This document shows, piece after piece, positions 32,175 to 40,984 of a stretch of 46,127 nucleotides of DNA. The notes under the pieces were generated by a model. It saw nothing but the letters and a program-made list of their open reading frames with translations, searched no databases and was not told where the DNA came from. A program made the position numbers and the translations under genes. Numbering within the stretch: position 1 is the first letter of the stretch; each line of letters starts with the position of its first letter. The stretch is from SIAJ01 sp036266155 (GTDB lineage Bacteria > Planctomycetota > Planctomycetia > Gemmatales > Gemmataceae), in NCBI GenBank assembly GCA_036266155.1, contig DATANR010000303.1:1-46127 (forward strand). Reading direction: 5' to 3'.

Positions 32175-32474
32175 ATGAACGACCTTGTAAACCTGCTTTC
32201 GACTCTCGGAATGGAAGTGCATCCGCGCGGCGAAGAGTCGCAACTCAAGAAGCTCAATCGCGTTGAAAAACTCTTAACGACAGCCGGCATCCACTTCGTC
32301 CGGAACGATTACCGCGAAGGCGCTCTATCACTTTTCGCTACGGTCCCCGGCCAACGGTGGGAAATCGACGTGATGGACGATGGCGAATTAGAAGTTGAGT
32401 GTTTCAAGAGTGACGGCAATCTTTTGGATGAGACTGCTTTCAAGGACCTGGTCAAGACCTTCGTTAACGAATAA
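32175..32474 (+). CDS. small acidic protein, immunity-protein-like
   Basis: A 99-residue acidic protein with a helical start (NDLVNLLSTLGMEV) and strands such as YREGALSLFATVPGQRWEID followed by DGELEVECFKSDG. The size, acidity and strand pattern resemble immunity proteins of polymorphic toxin systems, and it follows a small basic toxin-tail-like gene. Hand-counted GC is 51%, low for this genome, suggesting both genes came in together. Its TAA overlaps the ATG of guaA by one base (TAATG), so it is translationally linked to a housekeeping gene. I do not recognise a named family. Confidence 0.72.
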   Translation: MNDLVNLLSTLGMEVHPRGEESQLKKLNRVEKLLTTAGIHFVRNDYREGALSLFATVPGQRWEIDVMDDGELEVECFKSDGNLLDETAFKDLVKTFVNE

Positions 32475-34039
32475 TGAGCAACCGCATGTCCTCGGCGCCT
32501 ATGAACGAACTCGTCCTGATCTTCGACTTCGGCTCGCAATACGCCCAGCTCATCGCCCGGCGTGTGCGCGAGCTGAACGTCTTCTGCCAGATTGTCCGCC
32601 ACGATCTGCCGGCCACGCGCGTGGCCGAGTTGAAGCCGAAGGGGATCATCCTGTCGGGTGGTCCCGCATCGGTTTATGAGCCGAATGCTCCGAAGATGGA
32701 CCCTGGCATCTTCGCCCTGAACATTCCTGTTCTCGGTCTCTGTTACGGCATGCAACTCGGTTGCCAGATGCTCGGCGCGACCGTGGTCGGCTCGAATCGC
32801 CGCGAGTTCGGCCGGGCGCCGATCAAGGTTGTCGAACCGAACGCGGTTCTTGCGGGCGTGCCTCGCGAAACGATTGTGTGGATGAGCCACGGCGACCAGG
32901 TCAAGGCCGCGACGGGCGAGTTCGACACGCTCGCATCGACGGAGACGTGCCCCGTCGCGGCCGTCAAGCATCGCACGAAGCCGTTCTTCGGTTTGCAATT
33001 TCATCCGGAGGTCAGCCACACGCCGGAGGGCGGACGCATTCTGCGGAATTTCCTCCACGACGTCTGTGGTTGTCAGGGCTTGTGGAAAATTCAGACGTTC
33101 ATGGACCGGACGATTGCCGAGATTCGCGAACGCGTCGGCAAGAGCCGTGTGATCTGCGGCCTCTCGGGGGGCGTCGATTCCTCCGTCGTCGCGGCCTTGT
33201 TGGTGAAGGCCATCGGCGCCCAGGTCGCGTGCATCTTCGTCGACAACGGCTTGCTTCGCGAGGGCGAGGCCGACAGCGTGAAGCACACGTTCCGCGACTG
33301 GTTCAAGGCCGACTTGCACCTAGCCGACGCGTCGGACCGTTTTCTCGGGGCGCTCAAGGGCGTGACGGACCCGCAAGCGAAGCGCAAGCTGATCGGCTAC
33401 CACTTCATCGAAGTGTTCAAGGAAGAAGCAAAGTCGATCAAGGACGCGAAGTTCCTCGCTCAGGGCACCCTCTACCCGGACGTCATCGAGAGCGGCGGCG
33501 CCGTCGATGGTCCGGCGGCCACGATCAAGACGCACCACAACGTCGGCGGCCTGCCGGCCGAGTTGGGCTTCGAGTTGATCGAACCGCTTCGCGATCTGTT
33601 CAAGGACGAAGTTCGCCGGCTTGGCACCGAGTTGGGTTTGCCCGACTCGGTCGTCTGGCGGCATCCGTTCCCCGGTCCAGGCCTGTCGGTCCGTTGTCTC
33701 GGCGAGGTGACCAAGGAACGACTCGACGTCCTGCGGCAAGCGGACGTGATTTTTCTCGAAGAACTGCAAGCTGCCGACTGGTACCGTAAGACGGGCCAAG
33801 CGTTCGCGGTATTGCTTCCCGTGCAAAGCGTCGGCGTCATGGGCGACTATCGCACCTACGAGAACGTGATCGCCTTACGGGCCGTGCAGACTGAAGACTT
33901 CATGACGGCCGATTGGTCGCGGCTGCCAGAGGATTTGCTGGCGACCGTGTCGACCCGAATCAGCAACGAGGTTCGCGGAGTTAACCGCGTCGTGTACGAT
34001 ATCAGCAGCAAGCCGCCGGCGACGATTGAGTGGGAATAA
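32474..34039 (+). CDS. guaA: GMP synthase (glutamine-hydrolysing)
   Basis: A 521-residue enzyme converting XMP to GMP. The N-terminal class I glutaminase has IFDFGSQYAQLIARRVREL, the nucleophile Cys90 in GLCYGMQ, and FHPEVSHTP. The ATP-pyrophosphatase domain begins with the P-loop SGGVDSSV (231-238), and the C-terminal dimerisation part ends in the usual RGVNRVVYDISSKPPATIEWE-type sequence, here split by its last residues. The ATG at 32474 overlaps the preceding stop; ATGs at codons 5 and 10 are alternatives, the last starting right before the conserved part. No clear ribosome-binding site is seen, consistent with coupling to the gene upstream. Confidence 0.97.
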   Translation: MSNRMSSAPMNELVLIFDFGSQYAQLIARRVRELNVFCQIVRHDLPATRVAELKPKGIILSGGPASVYEPNAPKMDPGIFALNIPVLGLCYGMQLGCQMLGATVVGSNRREFGRAPIKVVEPNAVLAGVPRETIVWMSHGDQVKAATGEFDTLASTETCPVAAVKHRTKPFFGLQFHPEVSHTPEGGRILRNFLHDVCGCQGLWKIQTFMDRTIAEIRERVGKSRVICGLSGGVDSSVVAALLVKAIGAQVACIFVDNGLLREGEADSVKHTFRDWFKADLHLADASDRFLGALKGVTDPQAKRKLIGYHFIEVFKEEAKSIKDAKFLAQGTLYPDVIESGGAVDGPAATIKTHHNVGGLPAELGFELIEPLRDLFKDEVRRLGTELGLPDSVVWRHPFPGPGLSVRCLGEVTKERLDVLRQADVIFLEELQAADWYRKTGQAFAVLLPVQSVGVMGDYRTYENVIALRAVQTEDFMTADWSRLPEDLLATVSTRISNEVRGVNRVVYDISSKPPATIEWE

Positions 34040-34066
34040 GCCGCTTGCGGCGTAGCGAGGTTTGCG

Positions 34067-34903
34067 ATGCGTTTCACCAAAATGCAAGGCTGCGGCAACG
34101 ACTATGTCTACGTCGACCTCTTCCGCGAAAGGTTGACCGGCGACATGTCAAAGCTGGCGATCGCGGTCGCCGATCGTCACTTCGGCGTCGGCGGTGATGG
34201 GCTCATTCTGATCTGCCCCTCCGAGCGGGCCGATGCGCGGATGCGCATGTTCAACGCGGACGGCTCCGAGTCCGAGATGTGCGGCAACGGGTTGCGCTGT
34301 GTGGCCAAGTACGTGTACGACCACGGCATCGCCCGCAAAGAACGACTTGCGATCGAAACGGGCCGGGGCATTCTGACTGTCGATCTCGAAGTGAAGGGCG
34401 GTAGGGCACAACGCGTTCGTGTCGACATGGGCGAGCCGATCTTGGAAGCAGCAAAGATTCCGACGACGCTCGCGGGCAACCCGCCGCTTGAACAAGGCGT
34501 CACGTATGAGCCAAGTGAACAGCTCAAGGTAACTTGCGTGTCGATGGGCAACCCGCACGCGGTCGCTTTCGTGGATGCGATCACGGACAAGCATGTGCAC
34601 GGCATCGGCCCGCTGGTCGAAAGGCATGAGACTTTTCCGCGGCGGGTTAATGTGGAATTCGTAAAGGTCAATAGCCGTACGGACGCGCACATGCGCGTCT
34701 GGGAGCGCGGCAGCGGCGAGACTCTCGCGTGTGGCACTGGGGCCTGTGCGGTGGCCGTGGCCGGCGTGTTGACCGATCGATTCGATCGCCGGGTGACAAT
34801 CCATCTCGTCGGCGGCGATCTGGAGATCGAGTGGGGCGACGACAATCACGTATACAAGACGGGGCCGGCGGTTGAAGTATTTTCCGGTGACTGGCCGGCA
34901 TGA
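34067..34903 (+). CDS. dapF: diaminopimelate epimerase
   Basis: A 278-residue PLP-independent epimerase of the lysine and peptidoglycan pathway. It opens with FTKMQGCGNDYVYVD and carries both active-site cysteines, Cys72 in SEMCGNGLRC and Cys222 in ETLACGTGAC. GVGGDGLILI and VSMGNPHAVAFVD are also typical. It follows guaA by 27 bases and overlaps the next start by 4 bases (ATGA). Presence of dapF agrees with peptidoglycan-type precursors in planctomycetes. Confidence 0.97.
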   Translation: MRFTKMQGCGNDYVYVDLFRERLTGDMSKLAIAVADRHFGVGGDGLILICPSERADARMRMFNADGSESEMCGNGLRCVAKYVYDHGIARKERLAIETGRGILTVDLEVKGGRAQRVRVDMGEPILEAAKIPTTLAGNPPLEQGVTYEPSEQLKVTCVSMGNPHAVAFVDAITDKHVHGIGPLVERHETFPRRVNVEFVKVNSRTDAHMRVWERGSGETLACGTGACAVAVAGVLTDRFDRRVTIHLVGGDLEIEWGDDNHVYKTGPAVEVFSGDWPA

Positions 34904-35667
34904 AGATCCGCAACCCGAACACCCTCCGCCGCGTCGCCGTCGCGGCCTCGTACGTCGCCCGCGGCTGGTATCGCACGTTGTCGTATGCTTATCGACCGTT
35001 GACGTCGTACCTGCTCAACGACCGGCCTGAATTGCTCGGAGACGCCCGCTACATCTACGCGTTCTGGCATGAGTATCTGTTTGTGCCCTCCTTTGTGTAT
35101 GCACGGCCCGACACCGCCGTCCTGATTGGTTTGCACAGTGATGGCGAATTGCTCACGCACATCAACGAGAGCTTCGGCTTCAAGACGATTCGTGGGTCGA
35201 CCACGCGCGGCGGCACGACGGCGCTCTTGCGTATGCTGCGCGATCGCGCGGTGACGCGACACTTCGGCCTGACGCCGGACGGACCGAAGGGGCCGCGGCG
35301 CAAATGCCAGTTCGGCGCGGTCTACATGGCGAGCCGCACGGGCATGCCGATCGTCCCCGTCGGCTTCGGCTATGGTCGATGTTGGCGCGTCGACAACTGG
35401 GATCGGTTCGCGATCCCGACGCCGTTTTCGCGCGTCCGCTGTGTGTCCACCCATGCGATCGTAGTACCGCCGAAACTTGGAACGGACGAGTTGGCGCCAT
35501 ACCAACAGGCCGTCGAAGACGCGACGAATCACGCCACGATGGTGGCCGAGCGATGGGCGGCGACAGGCCACTTCGAAGCGCTCGGCTATCAACCGCCTGC
35601 CGGCGTAGAGATTCGGCCCGAGCAACAGAAGGCGTGGGCATCAGCCCGACTCGTTCGGCGAACTTAA
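34900..35667 (+). CDS. DUF374 lysophospholipid-acyltransferase-like protein
   Basis: A 255-residue protein of the DUF374 family, relatives of acyltransferases that modify lipid A or phospholipids at the membrane. The motif FWHEYL gives the histidine of the usual HxxxxD-like site. LIGLHSDGELLTHI, TIRGSTTRGGTTALLRML and GLTPDGPKGPRRKCQFGAVY are the family's consecutive signatures. There is no long membrane span, so it is probably peripheral. The start overlaps the dapF stop by 4 bases. Whether it uses acyl-ACP or another donor cannot be told from the sequence. Confidence 0.88.
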   Translation: MKIRNPNTLRRVAVAASYVARGWYRTLSYAYRPLTSYLLNDRPELLGDARYIYAFWHEYLFVPSFVYARPDTAVLIGLHSDGELLTHINESFGFKTIRGSTTRGGTTALLRMLRDRAVTRHFGLTPDGPKGPRRKCQFGAVYMASRTGMPIVPVGFGYGRCWRVDNWDRFAIPTPFSRVRCVSTHAIVVPPKLGTDELAPYQQAVEDATNHATMVAERWAATGHFEALGYQPPAGVEIRPEQQKAWASARLVRRT

Positions 35668-35679
35668 CCTCTTGGCGAC

Positions 35680-37170
35680 ATGGCCGCGCGCATTCTCGCC
35701 TTCTTGACCGATCGACGAACTCGCGCTGTCCTGGCGTGGGCCGCGTTGCTTTTACTCATTGGCCATCGGGCCGGGCAAGCGTGGATCAACTTCAAGCAAG
35801 AATTGCGGCCATGCGGCAATGACGGGTACACATCAATCGACTTCGGCGGTCAATGGATGCTTGGCCGGCTCCTGGTTACTGGCCACGGCCAGGAACTCTA
35901 TTCGCGCGAACGGCATTTGGAGATTGCACGCGTCGCCTATCCGCGTGATCAGGAGCCGCCAAACAAAGCAACCCACGACGCGGAGCAGTTGGTCGAGTGG
36001 TACGCCGGCCCCGCGGATGATCCGATCGGCGGCCCGCTCTATCCGCCGATTCACGCGTTCGTCATGGCGCCGCTCGCGCTCATCGCCAACCCGTATGTCT
36101 CCTATCGGGTTACCGAAGGCTTGATGCTCGGACTGGTTCTCTTGGCCGGGCTCGGTGTGCGCTATGGAACCCACGGCCGCTGGTGGTGGAGTGCCGCGAC
36201 GGCTTACTTGCTCGCCTTTCCCGGTTGTCGCGGCGGGATCGACCTCGGGCAGAACAGCCCGCTTTCAATGGCTTTGCTCATGTGGGGCTGGGCGCTCATG
36301 GTCCGCGGTCGACCGGCGTGGGGCGGATTGCTTTGGGGCCTGCTCGCATTCAAGCCGGTTTGGGCGGTGTCGTTTCTCGCGGCCCTGTTACTTCTTCGTC
36401 AATGGCGTGCCGCGCTGGCGATGACGGCGACCGGCACTGGGCTAGTGCTGTTGTCATTGCCGTTCGTCGGAGTTCATTCCTGGTTTGACTGGCTACACAT
36501 CGGCCAGATCGCCGCGGGGATGTATACGACGGATCGCAATTGGATCTTCCTGAGCCGGGATCTGTTCGGCATCCCGCGCCGCATGCTCCTGGATTTCAAT
36601 GAGGGACGTGCGACGCGTGCCAGTCCGTTAGCCGGAGCACTCGGCTGGGGATTGTGGCTAACGGTGGCCGCGATCACTTGTGCCATGGTCTGGCGTCGAT
36701 GCCGCAATGCGAACTTGAGTGGGCCATTCGCCGGCCTCGTACTGCTTGCCGCGTGGCTGCTGACCTACCGGTTCATGTACTACGACGCGCTATTGGCGGC
36801 TGTCGGCGTCGTCGCGATACTCGCCGATCCTCGGCCGCACTTTCGCCGGACGTGGTGGCCGTTCGCGTCCTGGGCAAGCCTGAATGCCTCGTTTTTGCTG
36901 CTCATCGAGAATGTGACTTCGCCGCTGAATGTCGAAGTGACTGCCAGCATTCACGGTCTCAAAGGAACCGTCACGGCCGCCGATCAATCGACGCATGTCA
37001 CGGCCCCCACGATCTTCGTAGCGTCGGGCGACGAATACCCGTGGGATACGATCGCAGTTATTGCCTTGTGGCTCTGGTGCGTGCTGACCGTCTGGCGAAT
37101 ACGACGATCATCCGTTGGCGCCGCGGAGATCGATCAGGGCGGCGCGAATGTCAGCGGAACGCATCAGTGA
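35680..37170 (+). CDS. GT87-type (DUF2029) membrane glycosyltransferase
   Basis: A 496-residue multi-pass membrane protein. After a first span (about 17-35) there is an extracytoplasmic loop with SIDFGGQWMLGRLLVTGHG and GPLYPPIHAFVMAPLALI, the layout of polyprenyl-phosphate-dependent GT87 mannosyltransferases. Further spans carry the IDLGQNSPLSMALLMWGWAL motif (GQNS/GQ is typical) and AFKPVWAV. The acidic residue in YTSIDFGGQW is the likely catalytic site by analogy. The C-terminal 100 residues contain a last span near the end. It ends the forward run, and its last 63 bases overlap the 3' end of trpC on the other strand. Confidence 0.85.
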   Translation: MAARILAFLTDRRTRAVLAWAALLLLIGHRAGQAWINFKQELRPCGNDGYTSIDFGGQWMLGRLLVTGHGQELYSRERHLEIARVAYPRDQEPPNKATHDAEQLVEWYAGPADDPIGGPLYPPIHAFVMAPLALIANPYVSYRVTEGLMLGLVLLAGLGVRYGTHGRWWWSAATAYLLAFPGCRGGIDLGQNSPLSMALLMWGWALMVRGRPAWGGLLWGLLAFKPVWAVSFLAALLLLRQWRAALAMTATGTGLVLLSLPFVGVHSWFDWLHIGQIAAGMYTTDRNWIFLSRDLFGIPRRMLLDFNEGRATRASPLAGALGWGLWLTVAAITCAMVWRRCRNANLSGPFAGLVLLAAWLLTYRFMYYDALLAAVGVVAILADPRPHFRRTWWPFASWASLNASFLLLIENVTSPLNVEVTASIHGLKGTVTAADQSTHVTAPTIFVASGDEYPWDTIAVIALWLWCVLTVWRIRRSSVGAAEIDQGGANVSGTHQ

Positions 37171-37890
37171 TTCGCCGACCAGGATCCCCTTGACACCGGC
37201 CTCCTGCAGTTTTCGCACATCCAAGTTCGTCTTGATGCCGCTTTCGCTGATCACGGATCGGCCGGCAGGCACGCGCGCCATCAGTTCGAACGTGTGGTCG
37301 AGCGACGTACGAAATGCATGCAGATCCCGATTGTTGATGCCAATCAGGGTGGCGCCGCAATCGATGGCCCGGGGCAACTGTTCCGCATCGTGCACTTCGA
37401 CAAGAACGTGCAGGCCGAGAGCCAACGCCTGATTGTAAAGATGCTTGAGCCGATCACCGGGCAGGATTTCGGCGATCAGCAGTACCGCGTCCGCACCGTG
37501 GGCGCGTGCCTCGACCAATTGATATCGGTCGAGGATGAACTCTTTGCGTAGGACCGGCAGATGCGTGGCGTCGCGCGCCGCCGACATAAAGCTAAGATGG
37601 CCTTGAAAGAATCGCTCGTCGGTCAGCACGCTCAGGCAATCGGCGCCGCCGCCTTCGTAAGCTTGAGCAATTGCCGCGGGATCGAAGTCGGCCCGGATCA
37701 CTCCCGCTGACGGCGATGCCTTCTTGATTTCGGCGATGATGCGGATGCCTGGACGGAGCAGTGCGGCCGTGAAATCACGCGCCGGCGGCTGAGCGGCAGC
37801 ACGACGCTCGAGATCGATTTCTGAGACGACCGCGCGGGCGGCGGCGATCTCAGTCCATTTATGTTGAACGATTGTGTCGAGGATGGTCAC
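37108..37890 (-). CDS. trpC: indole-3-glycerol phosphate synthase
   Basis: A 260-residue TIM-barrel enzyme of tryptophan synthesis. Diagnostic strands are IIAEIKKASPSAGVI, DCLSVLTDERFFQG, PVLRKEFILDRYQ, ADAVLLIAEIL, VLVEVHDAEQL, LIGINNRDLHAF, SVISESGI and GILVGESLMRS, with the catalytic lysines and glutamates in place. I chose the GTG at 37890 because it gives the usual VTILDTIVQHK start and family length; an ATG at 37926 would add 12 residues. It stands alone, without other trp genes, and converges on the GT87 gene with a 63-base overlap. Confidence 0.95.
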   Translation of the reverse strand: MTILDTIVQHKWTEIAAARAVVSEIDLERRAAAQPPARDFTAALLRPGIRIIAEIKKASPSAGVIRADFDPAAIAQAYEGGGADCLSVLTDERFFQGHLSFMSAARDATHLPVLRKEFILDRYQLVEARAHGADAVLLIAEILPGDRLKHLYNQALALGLHVLVEVHDAEQLPRAIDCGATLIGINNRDLHAFRTSLDHTFELMARVPAGRSVISESGIKTNLDVRKLQEAGVKGILVGESLMRSADIRAALIDLRGANG

Positions 37891-37953
37891 GCGGATCGGT
37901 CTTCCCAGGTGGGGCGTCGATAGCATACTCTCGACGGGCTTTCTTCCCAAGGG

Positions 37954-39141
37954 TTGGGCACGGTGGACGACACGCTCGTAGTACGGCTCATGTTGACCGC
38001 CGGCCTCTCCGTGGCCGTCGTCGGGGCCGTCACGGTCGTGTTGATTTACCTTCTTTCGCGCCGCGTGCGCCGTCCGAAGCCCCCGCGGGCCGTCCAACCT
38101 TCGCTGGGTTGGAGCGGCTTCGAGGTCTTTGCGGCTTTTTTCCTGTTTATGATCTTCAATCAGGTTGCAGCTAGCGCCCTTCAGGAGGCCCTGGTTTCCG
38201 CCGGCTTCTTCCGCTCGCTCTATGGACCGGACTTTCCCGTCGACGTGCCTGCGGAACCGACTCCCGCTCAGCGTGCGGCAGCGACGGTCCGTTATCTTTG
38301 GGTCCACGTGCTCGTCTTTCCGGCTCTGCTGGCGGCCATGATGTTGATTCCGCGATTGCTCAAGATCGCGAATCCGTTCCGGGGACGACGTTGGTCCTCC
38401 GCGGTCGTGGCGGGGTATTTGACGTGGCTCATCGTGACGCCGGCCGCGTTCTGCGTTTTTGTCTTGGCCAGCATCACGCACATGAAGTTGACCGGCCGAG
38501 CGCCCGAAAAGCATCCGCTAACGGCTCTGGGTGAACTGGCCGGCCGCCGTGAATGGGCCCTCGAGTGGGCCCTCTTCGTCCTGCAAACCGTCGTGATTGC
38601 CCCGGTGATCGAGGAATGGCTGTTTCGCGGCGTGCTGCTTCCCTGGCTGATACAGAAGCGACCATCACCGGCGGCCGCCGCGTCGCCATTCACGGTCTTG
38701 CCGGGCGCTCGGCCGCTGCTCGTCTTGATCATGGCCATCTGCGTGGCCACGGCACTCACGCTTGGAACGGACTGGCTGGCACGACCTGACGAAGTGCGAC
38801 GCACATTGGCCGACCCGACCGCCGCGGCCGCTTCCTACTTTGTTCCCGCAGGCTTTTTCCTGGCGCTGGTGCCGCTCCTGTATATTCTGCCGCGCTGGTC
38901 GTGGGCACGACGGCACTTGCGCATTCGATCCAGCCAACAGGTGCGCGGGATCTTGGCCTCGGCTGCCCTGTTTGCCGCCTTCCACTCCCACGTATGGCCT
39001 TCGCCCATTCCGCTTCTGGTGCTGGCACTGGGGCTTGGGTATCTTTACCTGCGGACGCGCAACCTAATCGCTCCCATCGTCGTCCATAGCCTCTTCAATG
39101 CCGTTTCCGCGGTCTACCTGTTGCTCGGCGGACCGGCGTAG
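37954..39141 (+). CDS. CPBP-family intramembrane metalloprotease
   Basis: A 395-residue multi-pass membrane protein. The catalytic CPBP motif is VIEEWLFRG (Glu220, Glu221, Arg225); the second and third motifs follow in FAAFHSHVW (His344) and IVVHSLFNAVSAVYLL near the end. The N-terminal 200 residues have several spans and a loop (about 85-105). CPBP proteases, relatives of Rce1, cut substrates within the membrane; bacterial targets are mostly unknown. The TTG start at 37954 or the GTG at 37963 are both possible. It is divergent from trpC. Confidence 0.88.
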   Translation: MGTVDDTLVVRLMLTAGLSVAVVGAVTVVLIYLLSRRVRRPKPPRAVQPSLGWSGFEVFAAFFLFMIFNQVAASALQEALVSAGFFRSLYGPDFPVDVPAEPTPAQRAAATVRYLWVHVLVFPALLAAMMLIPRLLKIANPFRGRRWSSAVVAGYLTWLIVTPAAFCVFVLASITHMKLTGRAPEKHPLTALGELAGRREWALEWALFVLQTVVIAPVIEEWLFRGVLLPWLIQKRPSPAAAASPFTVLPGARPLLVLIMAICVATALTLGTDWLARPDEVRRTLADPTAAAASYFVPAGFFLALVPLLYILPRWSWARRHLRIRSSQQVRGILASAALFAAFHSHVWPSPIPLLVLALGLGYLYLRTRNLIAPIVVHSLFNAVSAVYLLLGGPA

Positions 39142-39285
39142 TCGGTCCCGAGTGCATTTCTTTCATACTGTGTATCCCCGCAAGCGTTTCACCGGGTTTT
39201 TTCGGAACGAAATGCAACGAACTAACCGCCGCTGCCGTAACCGTTTGGGCGGCGCGAACGTGCCGCGGCCATTAGCAGCCAAAGG

Positions 39286-39332
39286 AAAAAGCCGTCGATC
39301 TCGGAAACGATTCGCTTCCAGAAACCGACGGC
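39286..39332 (-). terminator. terminator of the lipoprotein gene
   Basis: On the reverse strand, GCCGTCG (39326-39332) pairs with CGACGGC (39291-39297), with partial pairing inside the 28-base interval, and five Ts follow (39286-39290). It starts 29 bases after the lipoprotein stop. Confidence 0.7.
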
Positions 39333-39361
39333 CTGATGAGTTACACGGTTCCGAATCGACG

Positions 39362-39805
39362 TCAGGGCGTCAAATCCTTGTCAAATGTCACCGTCTCGCC
39401 CGACTTGACGGTCACTGTCAAACCCGACGTGTCGGCGTTCTGATACTTGGTCGGTACAGCGTTCGGGTCTTTGGCTGCCGACTTGGGCTTCGGCACCAGA
39501 TCGTTGCCGCCGCCGGTTGCTTCTTCCGGCTTGCTGCTCGAAGGAATGATGTAAATCTTCGATACGCCCGGTGGGACAGTCATCAACGTGTCGAACTCAC
39601 CATCAATGATGGCGGCGTTGATCGGATCGTTCTTGCCTGACTGCGGGAGGAACGTGATCAACCCGCGTGTCAACGGTTTGCCGTTCACGGTGATCTTTCC
39701 TTTGACAGCCCCAGGACTTCCTCCCGAGCAACTCGTCAGTGCCAGGACGGACAAACACACGAGCAATGCGGAACCAGCGCGGCGAACGCGAGAAAAAGTA
39801 GTCAT
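39362..39805 (-). CDS. small lipoprotein paired with DUF1559 gene
   Basis: A 147-residue exported lipoprotein. The signal ends in the lipobox LTSC with Cys26. The mature part is a small beta-domain (AVKGKITVNGKPLTRGLITFLP) typical of planctomycete transthyretin or carboxypeptidase-regulatory-like lipoproteins, ending in LTVTVKSGETVTFDKDLTP. Such genes often follow DUF1559 genes, as here (168 bases apart, same strand). A terminator lies after each of the two, so they are probably transcribed at least partly apart. The function is unknown; it likely sits on the outer face of a cell-envelope membrane. Confidence 0.88.
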   Translation of the reverse strand: MTTFSRVRRAGSALLVCLSVLALTSCSGGSPGAVKGKITVNGKPLTRGLITFLPQSGKNDPINAAIIDGEFDTLMTVPPGVSKIYIIPSSSKPEEATGGGNDLVPKPKSAAKDPNAVPTKYQNADTSGLTVTVKSGETVTFDKDLTP

Positions 39806-39883
39806 GGATGCCTGTTGTTAATGGGAATGTCTGTTCGACGATGAATCGCAATCACTTGTAAGCAAAAGCGTCTTGATTTGGAA

Positions 39884-39918
39884 ACCGGGCCGGGCCCCAC
39901 GAGTGGACCCGGCCCGGT
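39884..39918 (-). terminator. terminator-like hairpin after the DUF1559 gene
   Basis: ACCGGGCCGGG (39884-39894) and CCCGGCCCGGT (39908-39918) form an 11-pair stem, extendable by 3 more pairs including one G-U on the reverse strand. Only a few scattered Ts follow on the reverse strand. It lies 55 bases after the DUF1559 stop. Confidence 0.55.
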
Positions 39919-39934
39919 GTTCGCGTCGTGTTGC

Positions 39935-39952
39935 CTGGCGCTGAAGCGCCAG
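39935..39952. repeat. short palindrome
   Basis: CTGGCGCT, GA, AGCGCCAG: an 8-base perfect inverted repeat with a 2-base centre, in the 3' region of the DUF1559 gene. It resembles short intergenic palindromes I recall as common in planctomycete genomes. Confidence 0.6.
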
Positions 39953-39973
39953 ACTACAGGACTGCACAAACAA

Positions 39974-40984
39974 CTAGAAATTCGGCAGCACGTTGCCGTC
40001 CGCCGGCGTGCACAGCAACCACCACGTGGTCGGATCGAGGCTCGCGCTCAACCCGCGGACGCTGCCGTCCGCCATGACCACTTGAATGGCCGAGTGCGCG
40101 CTCGACGCACGGGCGCCGTCACAATTGCTATTCGAACCCAAGAAGGGCGTCGGCCGGATCTGGAACTTGGACGCTGGGCCGGCGCCCGTGTTCCACCACG
40201 TCTGCCACGCAAAGCGCGGATAATACACCCAGCCCGTGTCCCACCAGGCCCACAGAGCGCCACGCTCCGTGCCTGGGCCGTAGATCGGAGCGTTCGACGA
40301 CGTCACGCAACGGGCATACTTCTCGGCAAACATGATGGTCTGCGACGTGCCGTCCGGAATCGTGGCGAAGGTAGCAAAGCCCAGGTAGCCGTCGGAGTAG
40401 TCGACCTTCTGGCCGGCCGGCGCAACCCACGAGTCAACGCCGTTGTAAGCGAAGACCTGGAAATTAAACGCATAGGAGCAGACCGCGAACGGCTGAATGA
40501 TGCCGACCGACGGGTTCGTGACCATCTTGTCGCCCGGAACGCTGGGATCCGAAGGACAGATGTACGATGGGACAATCTGGCGCGCCGTGGCATCGGCGCC
40601 GACGTTGTAGTTGTACGACGCGCTCAAGTGCGTAAACGGCGTTGTGACAACCGACCTGTTGAACAGGGCGGTCTGTTCCATGAACGGCAGGGCCTGGAAG
40701 AACGGGTTGCCGTAGCCGCCGGTCGTGATGTCCTGCGGTCTGGTCGGCCGGCCGGACAAACCGTCATAGGTCGCAGCCGCCGGGAAGCGATTGTACGTGT
40801 CGTGCACATTGTGCATCGCCAGGCCGAGCTGGTGCAGGTTGTTGTCGCACTTGATCCGATTGGCCGCTTCGCGGATCTTTTGGACAGCGGGGAGCAGCAG
40901 GCCGATCAGGATCGCGATGATTGCGATCACGACCAACAGCTCAATGAGCGTGAAGGCACTTCGACTGCGGGAACGTACGAACAT
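39974..40984 (-). CDS. DUF1559 protein with prepilin-like N terminus
   Basis: A 336-residue member of the planctomycete DUF1559 family. The N terminus is a type IV pilin-like signal, SAFTLIELLVVIAIIAILIG, with Ala rather than the usual Gly before Phe. Then come LLPAVQKIREAANRIKCDNN and LGLAMHNVHDTYNRFP, the family signature. The C-terminal HSAIQVVMADGSVRGLS is the usual H-x-DG end. These proteins are probably processed by a prepilin peptidase and form pseudopilin-like or envelope structures; planctomycete genomes carry many copies. It precedes the lipoprotein gene on the same strand. Confidence 0.96.
   Translation of the reverse strand: MFVRSRSRSAFTLIELLVVIAIIAILIGLLLPAVQKIREAANRIKCDNNLHQLGLAMHNVHDTYNRFPAAATYDGLSGRPTRPQDITTGGYGNPFFQALPFMEQTALFNRSVVTTPFTHLSASYNYNVGADATARQIVPSYICPSDPSVPGDKMVTNPSVGIIQPFAVCSYAFNFQVFAYNGVDSWVAPAGQKVDYSDGYLGFATFATIPDGTSQTIMFAEKYARCVTSSNAPIYGPGTERGALWAWWDTGWVYYPRFAWQTWWNTGAGPASKFQIRPTPFLGSNSNCDGARASSAHSAIQVVMADGSVRGLSASLDPTTWWLLCTPADGNVLPNF

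Noticed and set aside
37891..38514. Upstream extension of trpC on the reverse strand
   Set aside because: It would overlap the divergent CPBP gene, and family length fits a start at 37890.
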